Part shown: one piece after another, positions 9,163 through 17,712 of the stretch
Layout: the number at the start of each line of letters is the position of its first letter
Numbering within the stretch: position 1 is the first letter of the stretch
Assembly (NCBI RefSeq): GCF_902753875.1
Contig: NZ_CADDTS010000042.1
Location: 1 to 64,000 of the forward strand
DNA from: Acinetobacter bouvetii
Lineage (GTDB): Bacteria > Pseudomonadota > Gammaproteobacteria > Pseudomonadales > Moraxellaceae
Length of the DNA: 64,000 bases
Reading direction: 5' to 3'
Made by a program: the position numbers and the translations under genes
The notes under the pieces: model-generated
Databases searched by the model: none
The model's input: only the letters and a program-made list of their open reading frames with translations
Told to the model about the DNA's origin: nothing

Positions 9163-10080
9163 TTAATTTGTATTCAATTTTTCTCTTGTGCTCAGCCGAT
9201 CTTTCTTTTGAGCTAATAAAATGCCCAATAAAATCATCAGACCACCAAAGCTATGATAAATCGTCCAGGCTTCACCTAACCACAGCTTGGCAATAATGGC
9301 GGTACACACGGGCATTAAATTCATAAAAATACTGGTTCGGTTTGGCCCAAGCATCTGTACGGCCAACATCCAGACCAGTGGTGCAATCAGTGATGGAAAA
9401 ATTCCGGCATAAACTACACTGCCGATATTTTGTAGATTGATGGCATCCAGCCCTAACCAGATCACAAAAGGTAAATGGTAAAGCAATGCAAAAATAATCT
9501 GCACATACAGGCTGATCAATAACGGAATCTGTAGTTGCCACTTTTTTAGAAAAACACCATAAAAAGCGTAAAAAAATACTGCCAGCACAATCATGATATC
9601 GCCCAGATGTCCAGCGGACTGAATCAGATTGCTCCAGTTTCCCTGTGCCATGACATAGAGCAAACCGGCAAAAGACAAGAGACTGCCTACCACGGCAAAA
9701 CGGTTGGGAATATCCTTGAGCATGAACATGGAAATAAAAATGGTAAACACCGGAATAAAAGCATTAATAATGCCCATATTGGTCGCGGTGGTATAATGTG
9801 CCGCGGTATAGCCCAACCCTTGATACAGTACCATACCAAAAGCCCCGAGTACTGCCAGCTGTTTCCAGTGTGTGAACACCAGCTGACGTTCACGCCAGAC
9901 CGTGCCTAACATAAACGGCGTAAGCACTACAAAAGCTAGCAACCAGCGATAGAAACTGATACTGACAGGTGAAATATAGTCCGCGACATAGCGCGTTACG
10001 GTAATATTCATCGACCAAATGAAGACAGCCAGCAAGGGCAATCCTAGTGCCCAAAAGACTGTTTTATACTGTTGTGTCAT
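9163..10080 (-). CDS. EamA/DMT family transporter
   Basis: A 305-residue inner-membrane protein with about ten hydrophobic segments forming two EamA repeats, the first beginning LPLLAVFIWSMNITVTRYV and the second about residue 155 (GDIMIVLAVFFYAFYGVFLKKW). The N-terminal NxTxxRY and P-S-x-FYRW pattern is typical of drug/metabolite exporters. The substrate cannot be told from sequence. It stands alone, with a ribosome site (AGGGA) just ahead of ATG 10080. Confidence 0.9.
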   Translation of the reverse strand: MTQQYKTVFWALGLPLLAVFIWSMNITVTRYVADYISPVSISFYRWLLAFVVLTPFMLGTVWRERQLVFTHWKQLAVLGAFGMVLYQGLGYTAAHYTTATNMGIINAFIPVFTIFISMFMLKDIPNRFAVVGSLLSFAGLLYVMAQGNWSNLIQSAGHLGDIMIVLAVFFYAFYGVFLKKWQLQIPLLISLYVQIIFALLYHLPFVIWLGLDAINLQNIGSVVYAGIFPSLIAPLVWMLAVQMLGPNRTSIFMNLMPVCTAIIAKLWLGEAWTIYHSFGGLMILLGILLAQKKDRLSTREKLNTN

Positions 10081-10497
10081 TCCCTGCCCTGTTTCTCAAT
10101 ATTCGTTATGATTTTTTCATGCTGTATTAAAACATGAAATATCAATTGTTCACCAACCTAGGCAAGTGCGAAATACCACAAAGTTAAATGATGATCATCA
10201 GCAGCAGAGTAATTAAAAAAGAGAAAAAATTATGCAAATGATGTGATGCCTCATACAATGACATAACATCTAAATGAAATTTCATAACCAAACGCTCACA
10301 CAACGATCATAAGATTTCATATTGGTCGCCTTTAAATAACGTTGTTTGCAATTTGCAGCAGCTTCGCAACACAAACGCCCTAGTGAGCACTTGTATAAAT
10401 ATGTCATGTTGATGACAGCACTCGATCGAAACTGCGCTATTTTTAATATGTATAAAATTAGGCTTGATCAAAAGATTGAACCTAATGAGGATGCGAT
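10081..10497. other. Intergenic region between divergent genes
   Basis: About 417 bases between the EamA and lipoprotein genes. I see no coding frame with family resemblance, no RNA gene and no strong repeat. It must carry both promoters; a TATAAA-like box lies about 45 bases ahead of the lipoprotein ATG, but no convincing -35 box accompanies it. Confidence 0.4.
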
Positions 10498-11052
10498 ATG
10501 AACAAACCCTTACTGGCTTCACTCTGTGTTGCTGCCTTGGCATTAACAGCATGTGATAAAAAACCCAATGAAGCACCCGCATCATCAGCATCTGCTCCGG
10601 CAACCACCACCTCTGCTCCAGCTAACCCGCAAACGACTACTACAGCTCTCAGTTCAAACAATGTCCAAGATATTAAAAATGATCTGATTGAAATACAGAC
10701 CCTTTCCAAAAATCGATCCCAAGAGGCTTCGGACTTACAAAATAAAGCCAATCAGGCTGCAGAAAAAGGGGACAAAGCCACGCTTACGGCCACAGTTGCA
10801 GAAATGAAAACCTATATTGGCAATTTTAACCGCGATCTGGATAATCTAAACCTAAAAAGTACAGAGCTGAATGCTGTACGCGGCAAAATCAAAGAATCCA
10901 ATAATCTGGGGATCCAGCTCGCTGAAGAAAGCATTGCAGAAAAAGCAGATATGAACAAAATCAATGAACTGCGTACTCAAGCCAGCCAATTGCAAAAAGA
11001 ATTGGTCACTGAAATGCAAGCCTTGGAAAGCAAAGCCAAAACTGTCAAATAA
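10498..11052 (+). CDS. Hypothetical lipoprotein (paralogue of the one at 12479)
   Basis: A 184-residue protein with a lipoprotein signal (lipobox LTAC, Cys at about residue 19), a low-complexity Ala/Ser/Thr/Pro linker (about 25-55) and a long helical, probably coiled-coil region. The segment LDNLNLKSTELNAVRGKI closely matches LSSLNLKSQEIDSIRQNV in the lipoprotein at 12479-13090, so the two are diverged paralogues. Ribosome site GAGG precedes the ATG. Asp-Lys-Lys follows the Cys; Asp at +2 would favour retention in the inner membrane under E. coli rules. Function unknown. Confidence 0.8.
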   Translation: MNKPLLASLCVAALALTACDKKPNEAPASSASAPATTTSAPANPQTTTTALSSNNVQDIKNDLIEIQTLSKNRSQEASDLQNKANQAAEKGDKATLTATVAEMKTYIGNFNRDLDNLNLKSTELNAVRGKIKESNNLGIQLAEESIAEKADMNKINELRTQASQLQKELVTEMQALESKAKTVK

Positions 11053-11071
11053 AGTCTGTTGCATGGTCAGA

Positions 11072-11097
11072 AAACAGGTCGCTTGACCTGTTTTTTT
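11072..11097 (+). terminator. Intrinsic terminator after the lipoprotein gene
   Basis: A 9-base stem (AAACAGGTC / GACCTGTTT, loop GCTT) followed by a T run, 20 bases after the stop codon. Confidence 0.9.
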
Positions 11098-11206
11098 ATT
11101 CAGCTAACAATCAATCGCTAATATTGCTTTCAATAAAGACTTGCCGATATGCAGAATAAGCTTTAAAACAAAGCAGTGATCCTCTCAAGTCATTAAGGAC
11201 AATACA

Positions 11207-11752
11207 ATGAGTCAATCTGTTTATGACATTCCGGTCAAAACCATTCAAGGCAATGACACCACGCTAAATCAATATCAAGGTAAAGTGCTGCTGATTGTCA
11301 ACACGGCGTCGAAGTGCGGTTTAACCCCACAATATGAAGGTCTGGAAAAACTGTATCAAGACAAAAAAGCCCAAGGTCTGGAGATTTTAGGCTTCCCCGC
11401 CAACAACTTTCTGGCTCAGGAACCCGGTTCAGATGAAGAAATTCAACAATTCTGTTCGCTGAATTATCAGGTTGATTTTCCGTTATTTGCTAAAATTTCA
11501 GTGGCTGGTGAAGATAAGCACCCGCTGTATCAAACCCTGACTCAAGCCATTCCTGAACGTACAGGTGAAGGACCTTGGTGGAAAGATCTGGTCGATTATG
11601 GCTTAACACCAAATCCTAAACCTGAAGTACTGTGGAATTTTGAAAAATTCCTGATCAATAAAAATGGTGAGGTAGTCGAACGCTTTGCACCGGACATCAC
11701 CGCTGACGATCCGCGTATTGTAGATGCAATTAATGCGGAATTAGCCAAGTAA
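11207..11752 (+). CDS. Glutathione/thioredoxin peroxidase, BtuE type
   Basis: A 181-residue glutathione peroxidase family protein of the thioredoxin fold. The peroxidatic Cys37 lies in NTASKCGLTPQY, the catalytic Gln71 in LAQEPGS, and the WNFEKFL motif near residue 144. A second Cys (Cys83, QQFCSLNY) is kept, but the usual FPCNQF has become FPANNF, so that Cys is Ala. It reduces hydrogen or organic peroxides, probably with thioredoxin as donor. It is a stand-alone gene between two lipoprotein-type genes. Confidence 0.9.
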   Translation: MSQSVYDIPVKTIQGNDTTLNQYQGKVLLIVNTASKCGLTPQYEGLEKLYQDKKAQGLEILGFPANNFLAQEPGSDEEIQQFCSLNYQVDFPLFAKISVAGEDKHPLYQTLTQAIPERTGEGPWWKDLVDYGLTPNPKPEVLWNFEKFLINKNGEVVERFAPDITADDPRIVDAINAELAK

Positions 11753-11961
11753 TTTATAACAATAATGTAAGTATCTGCTTATATACCAGATGCTTACATT
11801 TTTGATTCAAAAACAGAATTTTAAATTTGAAAATCAAAAAGTTTATTCTTCATTATCTCTCCATCATTTTAATCATTTAACAACAATACATTCACTACTT
11901 ATCAATGACTTAGACATATGATGAAGCTATCAACCCAATGCCATGATAGAAAAGGTGAAGT

Positions 11962-12330
11962 ATGAATACTCTAGTAAAAGCAATTGTTTTCTCTCTCTCT
12001 ACTGCTTTAGTTACTGCACCTGCAATGGCTGCTCCGCAAGAACATAACCAGTCTCATCAAGTTCAAAATCAACAGAAAGGCCATACTCAGTCACATCAAA
12101 ATACTTCACATAAAAATACTGCACATAAAAAAGCAGTAAATCCATCACATGACTGGAAAGTGGGTCAAAAAGTACCAAGCCAATACCATGGCCAAGGTTA
12201 TAAAATCGACCACAAAAAATTTAAAAAATTGAGCAAACCAGGTAAAAACCAACAATGGATTAAAGTGAATGCTGACTACGTACTGACCAATGTCATTAGC
12301 CATACCATTATCAAAATCATTGGCGGTTAA
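11962..12330 (+). CDS. RcnB-like exported protein
   Basis: A 122-residue protein with a signal peptide (cleavage near AMAAPQ), a Gln/His/Lys-rich low-complexity middle (about 25-65) and a C-terminal RcnB-type domain (W.VGQ..PSQYHGQGYKIDHKK to QQWIKVNADYVLTN). RcnB in E. coli is a periplasmic nickel/cobalt homeostasis protein, but most family members are uncharacterised. The His-rich linker would suit metal binding. It has its own terminator. Confidence 0.75.
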   Translation: MNTLVKAIVFSLSTALVTAPAMAAPQEHNQSHQVQNQQKGHTQSHQNTSHKNTAHKKAVNPSHDWKVGQKVPSQYHGQGYKIDHKKFKKLSKPGKNQQWIKVNADYVLTNVISHTIIKIIGG

Positions 12331-12350
12331 TACAGCTGATTTGAGTCAGA

Positions 12351-12376
12351 AAAGAGTGCTTAAGCACTCTTTTTTA
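12351..12376 (+). terminator. Intrinsic terminator after the RcnB-like gene
   Basis: A 22-base palindrome (arms AAAGAGTGC and GCACTCTTT) ending in a run of T, 20 bases after the stop. Confidence 0.9.
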
Positions 12377-12478
12377 ATGCAAAAAAATAGATTTGTTATC
12401 GCTTTGCAACAATCAGTTTTTTCTCCACATTCTGTCCTTATATTGAAAAATATTGATTGAAGCTGAAATGAAAGAGAT

Positions 12479-13090
12479 ATGAAAAAATTCATCCAAAATG
12501 TGGTTTCTCCTTTTGTGATGTTTAGTGCGGGCCTTTTGCTGATTGGTTGTGAACAAGCCAATACTCCAGATGCAACTGAAAATGAAATGTCACCATCCAG
12601 CGATGTCTCTGAACAGGTCTCTACCCCATCAGCTACAGAACCTACAGCCAAAACCGATTTGAAAAGCGGGAACATGTTTTATATCGTTCGCGATGTTGCA
12701 GATATGCAGCTTAAGGCGGGTGCTTACGTTGAACAGTTGAAGCAAACTCAAACGGATTTAGAAACAGCAATCAACGATAAAGATCAACAGCAGTTGCAAG
12801 CCACGGCCAAAAATCTGCAACAACAACTGACGGGATTTAATCAGGCACTGAGCAGTCTGAACCTGAAAAGTCAGGAAATTGATTCGATTCGGCAAAATGT
12901 GATGCAAGCCAATCAGCAAGTGCTGGCTACCCCATTTTTAAATGGCGAAGTGGATTTAACTCAGGTGGATTTCAAGAAAATTGAAAAACAGATGGGCAAT
13001 ATCCAACTAGAAATGATTAAGCTGGCTGGAATGATGATTCCTGAAGGTCAGAAATATACCAGTGAAAGCAAAGCCGATCAGGAAAGTTGA
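12479..13090 (+). CDS. Hypothetical lipoprotein (paralogue of the one at 10498)
   Basis: A 203-residue lipoprotein. The signal is longer than usual (about 23 residues), with lipobox LIGC, then an acidic Ser/Thr/Pro linker and a Gln-rich helical domain. The match to the lipoprotein at 10498 centres on LNLKS(Q/T)E(I/L)(D/N)(S/A)(I/V)R and extends weakly through the helical part. The gene lies 150 bases after the RcnB-like gene and is separated from it by a terminator. No known domain is recognised; a coiled-coil periplasmic role is an inference. Confidence 0.8.
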   Translation: MKKFIQNVVSPFVMFSAGLLLIGCEQANTPDATENEMSPSSDVSEQVSTPSATEPTAKTDLKSGNMFYIVRDVADMQLKAGAYVEQLKQTQTDLETAINDKDQQQLQATAKNLQQQLTGFNQALSSLNLKSQEIDSIRQNVMQANQQVLATPFLNGEVDLTQVDFKKIEKQMGNIQLEMIKLAGMMIPEGQKYTSESKADQES

Positions 13091-13121
13091 TTCCCTATAA
13101 ATAAGCACGCTAAAAATAAAA

Positions 13122-13146
13122 ACCAATTCAGTCCAGCTGAATTGGT
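13122..13146 (-). terminator. Intrinsic terminator of the adh gene
   Basis: A 10-base stem (ACCAATTCAG / CTGAATTGGT, 5-base loop). On the minus strand it is followed by TTTTTATTTTT, so it serves the alcohol dehydrogenase gene that ends at 13176. Confidence 0.85.
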
Positions 13147-13175
13147 CTGTTTAAATGAATATAAAGTATTAAAGA

Positions 13176-14207
13176 TTAGAGTTTCATATCAATCACGATA
13201 CGACCATCAATTTTACCCTGTTGCATACGTTCAAAAATATCGTTAATATTTTCAAGCGGTTCAACATGAATATGTGCCTTGACCTTGCCGCGCGCTGCAA
13301 TATCCAGAGCTTCTTTCAGGTCCAGACGTGTTCCGACAATTGACCCCCGCACGGTAATTCCTTCCAACACCATATTGAAAATCGACAGGTCAAATGTGCC
13401 TGGCGGCAAACCGTTGAGCACCATGGTGCCGCCACGGCGAACAATCGCCACTGCCTGTTCAAATGCCTTTGGAGATACTGCTGTCACCAAGACACCGTGA
13501 CAACCTTCACCCGTAGCTTTCATGACTTCTTCTTTGACATCGACTTTCAGTGCATTAATACCGACATCTGCACCCAAATTTTTAGCCAATTCCAGTTTAG
13601 AATCATCCACATCAATGGCGACCACATTAAAACCCATGGTCTTGGCATACTGAATGGCCACATGACCTAAGCCACCAATGCCGGAAATAGCCACCCAATC
13701 CCCGGTTTTGGCTTCAGTCATTTTCAAACCTTTATAAACGGTCACACCGGCACACAGAATTGGGGCGATTTCCAGCAGATCGACACCTTCAGGAATCACC
13801 CCGACATAATCACCATCGGCCAGACAATACTCTGCAAAACTGCCATTGACTGAATAGCCTGAATTTTGCTGTTTCTTGCACAGGGTTTCCCAGCCGGCAT
13901 AGCAGTGATCACAGTGACCACACGCTGAATACAGCCACGGAACACCGACAATATCACCTACCTTTAAATGCTCTATACCCTCACCTATCTCAATGACTTC
14001 ACCCACACCTTCATGTCCTGGAATAAAAGGTAAAGTCGGTTTCACTGGCCAATCCCCATGCATGGCATGCAGATCGGTATGACAAACACCTGTTGCTATG
14101 ATTTTCACCAGGACTTTGCCCGGACTGATTTTTGGAATTTCGACTTCTTGGATTTGCAGCGGCTTATTAAATTCTGTCACCACCGCCGCTTTCATTGTAT
14201 TTGCCAT
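13176..14207 (-). CDS. adhP: Zinc-dependent alcohol dehydrogenase AdhP
   Basis: A 343-residue medium-chain dehydrogenase oxidising primary alcohols with NAD. Catalytic-zinc residues lie in [15 protein letters not shown] and the PGHEGVGEV motif, structural-zinc cysteines in [15 protein letters not shown], and the cofactor site in [15 protein letters not shown] use ATG 14207 because GGAG lies nine bases upstream and the protein then begins [10 protein letters not shown] as in relatives; an in-frame extension to 14282 has no such support. The presumed 5' leader contains a 7-base inverted repeat (14240-14256) and two copies of ACTATATCGAA. Confidence 0.92.
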   Translation of the reverse strand: MANTMKAAVVTEFNKPLQIQEVEIPKISPGKVLVKIIATGVCHTDLHAMHGDWPVKPTLPFIPGHEGVGEVIEIGEGIEHLKVGDIVGVPWLYSACGHCDHCYAGWETLCKKQQNSGYSVNGSFAEYCLADGDYVGVIPEGVDLLEIAPILCAGVTVYKGLKMTEAKTGDWVAISGIGGLGHVAIQYAKTMGFNVVAIDVDDSKLELAKNLGADVGINALKVDVKEEVMKATGEGCHGVLVTAVSPKAFEQAVAIVRRGGTMVLNGLPPGTFDLSIFNMVLEGITVRGSIVGTRLDLKEALDIAARGKVKAHIHVEPLENINDIFERMQQGKIDGRIVIDMKL

Positions 14208-14451
14208 CTTGATATTCTCCATATTACACATACCGAGAAGACTCTTTAGAAGAGTCATAGTTCTACTATATCGAAGCTCCACTATATCGAATAATAAATC
14301 ACCAAAAGTGGTGGATTTGTACGGGATTTGATGGTTTTAGATGGCCTTACAGTTCAGCTATAGACCCATGCCAAGCTCAGCATTTAAATGAATAAAATAA
14401 GAGACTTATTCATTTAGGTTAAGTAAAAAACTTGATAACAGGATTGATCAC

Positions 14452-15456
14452 ATGCACGACTTGCCTATTCTTTCCATTGTTCCAGTTGAATTTCGCCTAG
14501 ATTTAAAAGACCCGTTTTTGTTTACTGCCCATCATATTGATCATTTTCCGACAGCAAATGCCGATCTGGGTCCGCAAACAGCGGCAAAAAATAAAGAATT
14601 TAATATGTACTATGGCGAAACGGTTCCGGGTTTTCCTGAACATCCGCATACCGGTTTTGAAACCATTACCCTGGTCGAGCAAGGCGTGGTCGATCATTTC
14701 GATTCGCTGGGTAATGGTGGCCGTTATGCTGCCGGTGATGTACAGTGGCTGAGTACCGGCAACGGTATTGAACATTGTGAAATGTTTCCACTACTGCATG
14801 AAAATAAAGAAAATCCTTTTGAGTTGTTCCAAATCTGGTTCAATTCATCGCCTGAACAAAAACGAAAAGATCCAGCCTACAAGATGATGTGGCGTGAACA
14901 GATTCCTCATGTATTTTCAACCGATCATGCCGGTAGAAAGTCTGATATTCGGGTCATTTCAGGATATTTTAACGATACTGCAGCAATTAACCGGCCTGAA
15001 CATTCCTGGGCAGCTGCAGATCAGAATAAAGTGAATATTTATCTGATTACCTTAGAACCCTATGCTGAGCTGACTATTCCGGCAACAACTGCCAGTGCAA
15101 CCCGTTTTGCATATTTTTATCAGGGCAAGCAGTTAAACATTGCAGGTCATGAGATTGAATTTAAACATCTGGTCGAGCTTAAACCGGCTGAAGCCATTCA
15201 TTTACAAGCGGGTGGAATGGAAGCACGAGTTCTTTGGCTCGAAGGTGAACCGATTGGCGAACCTGTGGCTATGCGTGGCCCTTTTGTATTGAATTCCAAT
15301 CAAGAGCTGAATGATGCATTTAAGCGTTATCGGGAAACCCAGTTTGGTGAATGGCCATGGCAAAGCCCTGCTCCGGTGTTTAAACGCGAGCAGCCGCGTT
15401 TTGCCAGTTATGAAGGCGGTCAACGCGAAGAATATCCCGAAACAGATGATTTATGA
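14452..15456 (+). CDS. Pirin family protein
   Basis: A 334-residue bicupin protein. The N-terminal cupin shows the pirin metal-site pattern PEHPHTGFETIT with a following VDHFDSLGNGG and EHCE, which supply the iron-binding His and Glu residues. The C-terminal half (PAEAIHLQAGGMEARVLWLEGEPIGEPVAMRGPFVLNS) is the second cupin. Some pirins have quercetinase activity; others act as redox-sensitive regulators. A second pirin is encoded at 51358. The P-loop gene follows after 36 bases, so the two may be cotranscribed. Confidence 0.88.
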   Translation: MHDLPILSIVPVEFRLDLKDPFLFTAHHIDHFPTANADLGPQTAAKNKEFNMYYGETVPGFPEHPHTGFETITLVEQGVVDHFDSLGNGGRYAAGDVQWLSTGNGIEHCEMFPLLHENKENPFELFQIWFNSSPEQKRKDPAYKMMWREQIPHVFSTDHAGRKSDIRVISGYFNDTAAINRPEHSWAAADQNKVNIYLITLEPYAELTIPATTASATRFAYFYQGKQLNIAGHEIEFKHLVELKPAEAIHLQAGGMEARVLWLEGEPIGEPVAMRGPFVLNSNQELNDAFKRYRETQFGEWPWQSPAPVFKREQPRFASYEGGQREEYPETDDL

Positions 15457-15492
15457 TTTAATTAACCCTCACTTAAAGATGTAGCCTCTGTC

Positions 15493-15936
15493 ATGCAACT
15501 GATTATTTTTACAGGCGTTCAGGCTTCAGGTAAATCAAGCTTTTACCTGTTGAATCTACACCATAGTCATTTGCGCATTAATCTGGATATGCTGAAAACC
15601 CGGCACCGTGAAAATTTAATCTTTGAAGCCTGCCTTGCCTCTAAAACCAAGATGGTGATTGATAACACTAATCCGACCAGTGCAGATCGCGCTCGTTATA
15701 TTCAGCGCGCGCTGGATGCCGGCTTTGAAGTGATTGCCTATTATTTTGAAACCGATTTGCAAAGTACTTTAGAGCGCAATAGTCAACGTATCGGTCAAGC
15801 CAATATTCCTGAAGTGGGTGTCAAAGCGACTTATAAAAAACTGGAAGTGCCGCGTTTAGATGAAGGTTTTGCTGAAATTTTTAAGATCAAAATTATTGGT
15901 AATGGTGAATTTTCCATATTGCCTATTTCTAGTTAA
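15493..15936 (+). CDS. Small P-loop kinase-like ATPase
   Basis: A 147-residue protein with a Walker A motif at residues 8-15 (GVQASGKSS), a RINLDMLK segment, and DNTNPTSADRARYI near residue 60, the layout of the zeta-toxin/polynucleotide-kinase-like AAA_33 group. The substrate is unknown. It is probably cotranscribed with the pirin gene. A diverged, frameshifted copy of its last third is found at 16313-16462. The last four bases overlap the convergent hypothetical gene. Confidence 0.8.
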   Translation: MQLIIFTGVQASGKSSFYLLNLHHSHLRINLDMLKTRHRENLIFEACLASKTKMVIDNTNPTSADRARYIQRALDAGFEVIAYYFETDLQSTLERNSQRIGQANIPEVGVKATYKKLEVPRLDEGFAEIFKIKIIGNGEFSILPISS

Positions 15937-16250
15937 TTGTTTCTGATCAATTCATCTTGCTGTTCACGCCATGTTTTAAAAGCAGCTTGCATGGCTTGTC
16001 GTTCAATAGCTTGGGCTAAACGGCTTTCCATAACGGAAAAATCACCTTTATAGGCCGCAGCAACTATAGATTTTGCCAGTTCCTCAATACTCGCTCGACC
16101 CTGCTGCCTATAAGCCTGTATTTCATCTTGCCTTAAGACCAAGTCCCAGCAAGACACCACTGAACTCATGTCTACAGCAATGCTGAGATAGTACTGTTCA
16201 AGGTCTTGGTAGAGCTCCCAAAAGTGTGGTTCATGTTCGATCAGATTCAT
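15933..16250 (-). CDS. Hypothetical protein
   Basis: A 105-residue, probably all-helical, soluble protein without recognised domain. It starts MNLIEHEPHFWELYQDLEQYY and has a charged C terminus. An AGGAG-like site (TAGGAG) lies just before... the ATG in the reverse strand (minus strand reads CACAAATTTTCTCCTATG only weakly), so the start is moderately supported. It overlaps the stop of the P-loop gene by four bases on the opposite strand. No signal peptide or membrane segment is seen. Confidence 0.55.
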   Translation of the reverse strand: MNLIEHEPHFWELYQDLEQYYLSIAVDMSSVVSCWDLVLRQDEIQAYRQQGRASIEELAKSIVAAAYKGDFSVMESRLAQAIERQAMQAAFKTWREQQDELIRNN

Positions 16251-16312
16251 AGGAGAAAATTTGTGAATAGAATGAATTTAACTTAATACAGGAGATGAAT
16301 AAAATATATGCA

Positions 16313-16462
16313 ACTTTAGATGACATAACTTTAAAAGCCAAAATTTCTAAAGTGGTGATTAGAGCCACTATAAAAATTTGAAATCAGCAAGTTTAAATAA
16401 AAATTTTGATGAGATATTTAAAGTAAAAATTATAGGAGGAGAATGGAGAGCTTTTAATTAAA
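16313..16462 (+). pseudogene. Frameshifted relic of a P-loop kinase gene 3' end
   Basis: Translation gives AKISKVVIRATIK, then, after restoring one lost base in the A run near 16372-16376, NLKSASLNKNFDEIFKVKIIGG. This aligns with ANIPEVGVKATYK and KLEVPRLDEGFAEIFKIKIIGN at the end of the intact P-loop protein at 15493-15936. The DNA aligns as well, without other gaps. A stop (TGA 16379) interrupts the unrepaired frame and no 5' part with Walker A is present. It is therefore a truncated, dead, diverged homologue directly left of the Sir2-HerA genes, and marks recombination at this spot. Confidence 0.7.
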
Positions 16463-16533
16463 TCCATTATATGACTATTTTTTTAACTTAAAAAAATTAT
16501 AATGAAAACAAATGCTTTAAAAGAATATAGTTT

Positions 16534-17712
16534 ATGAGTATAAGATTTTATAAACCTGCACCCATTGACAACTTTGTACCTTATGAAAAAGATGAAGATG
16601 AGCAAAAAGTTAATGACTTAGGTGATCTCAAAACAAAACTCAAAACGGCACTTCAAATGCCTAATATTATGGTTTTAGCTGGTAGTGGTACTTCATTAGG
16701 AAATGTTGAAGGACCAAGTATGAATGACTTATGGAAGTTCTGTATTGAAGATACTACAAGGAAAGATGATGCTGAAAAAATTATTAAAGAAATCAGATAC
16801 AATCTTTCAGAACCTAAAAACAAAAATATTGAAGAATTCTTATCGTATTGCGAAGCGTACCAACAAATACACAATTCTATTGAATTAGAAATTTTTCTAA
16901 CAAAGTCGAAAGAAATTATCTTAGAAAAATGTAAATTCACTAAATCTCCATCCACCTTATTTGCACACATGGAGCTTATTAAAAAACTTGCTAGACGAAA
17001 GAGTAAAGACAATAGAATTAAATTATTTACTACGAACTATGATACTTGCTTTGAAGAAGCTGCTGGGAAGTTAGGAATAACAATAATAGATGGCTTTACT
17101 TTTTCAGCACCCAGAATTTATAACCCTCAATTTTTTGATTATGACATTATCAAAAGAGATGGTATGGGCTCCTCTAATACTCCTAAATATTTAGATGGGG
17201 TATTTCATCTTTATAAATTACATGGATCTGTAAATTGGTTTAGAAAAAAAGAAACTGACGGTAATTTTACTATTGAACAGAAAGAATCAAATGATGCTAA
17301 AAATGCTTGTATGATTTTCCCTGCAAAAGGTAAATACCAACAATCATATATACAACCCCACCTAGAACTAATAGCTAAATTTCTTCAAGGTATTCGAGAA
17401 CCTAATACTTGTCTCATAACTAGTGGCTTTGGTTTCAATGATGATCACCTCTCAGAGCCAATATATGCAGCCTTACAATCTAATCCACACTTAAAATTAA
17501 TCATTGTTGATCGCTCTGTCGAAAAAAAATTTAAAAGTCCTGGTGAATATTCAACTTATTGGAAAAAATTTAAAGCTCTTGCAGATAAGGGTTTAGATAT
17601 TTTATTTATAGAAGCTGACTTCGAAAATTTTGCTCTCAACATACCTGATTTGAAGGCTCTAAGTCCTGCGGAAAGTTTATATCAAGTTATTCATGGTGGA
17701 CTTAATGCATAG
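16534..17712 (+). CDS. SIR2 family protein of a Sir2-HerA defence system
   Basis: A 392-residue SIR2-domain protein. Key motifs are LAGSGTS (49-54, NAD phosphate loop), LFTTNYD (164-170) and YKLHGS (227-232) with the presumed catalytic His230. Partners of HerA in antiphage systems use such domains to hydrolyse NAD. The gene is much more AT-rich than the surrounding housekeeping genes and overlaps the next gene, an ATPase of the HerA type. I infer a two-gene Sir2-HerA defence system; family knowledge supports assembly into one large complex that degrades NAD on phage infection. Confidence 0.85.
   Translation: MSIRFYKPAPIDNFVPYEKDEDEQKVNDLGDLKTKLKTALQMPNIMVLAGSGTSLGNVEGPSMNDLWKFCIEDTTRKDDAEKIIKEIRYNLSEPKNKNIEEFLSYCEAYQQIHNSIELEIFLTKSKEIILEKCKFTKSPSTLFAHMELIKKLARRKSKDNRIKLFTTNYDTCFEEAAGKLGITIIDGFTFSAPRIYNPQFFDYDIIKRDGMGSSNTPKYLDGVFHLYKLHGSVNWFRKKETDGNFTIEQKESNDAKNACMIFPAKGKYQQSYIQPHLELIAKFLQGIREPNTCLITSGFGFNDDHLSEPIYAALQSNPHLKLIIVDRSVEKKFKSPGEYSTYWKKFKALADKGLDILFIEADFENFALNIPDLKALSPAESLYQVIHGGLNA

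Noticed and set aside
10307..10603. 98-residue minus-strand frame overlapping the first lipoprotein start
   Set aside because: It is antisense to a convincing lipoprotein signal peptide and shows no recognisable domain.
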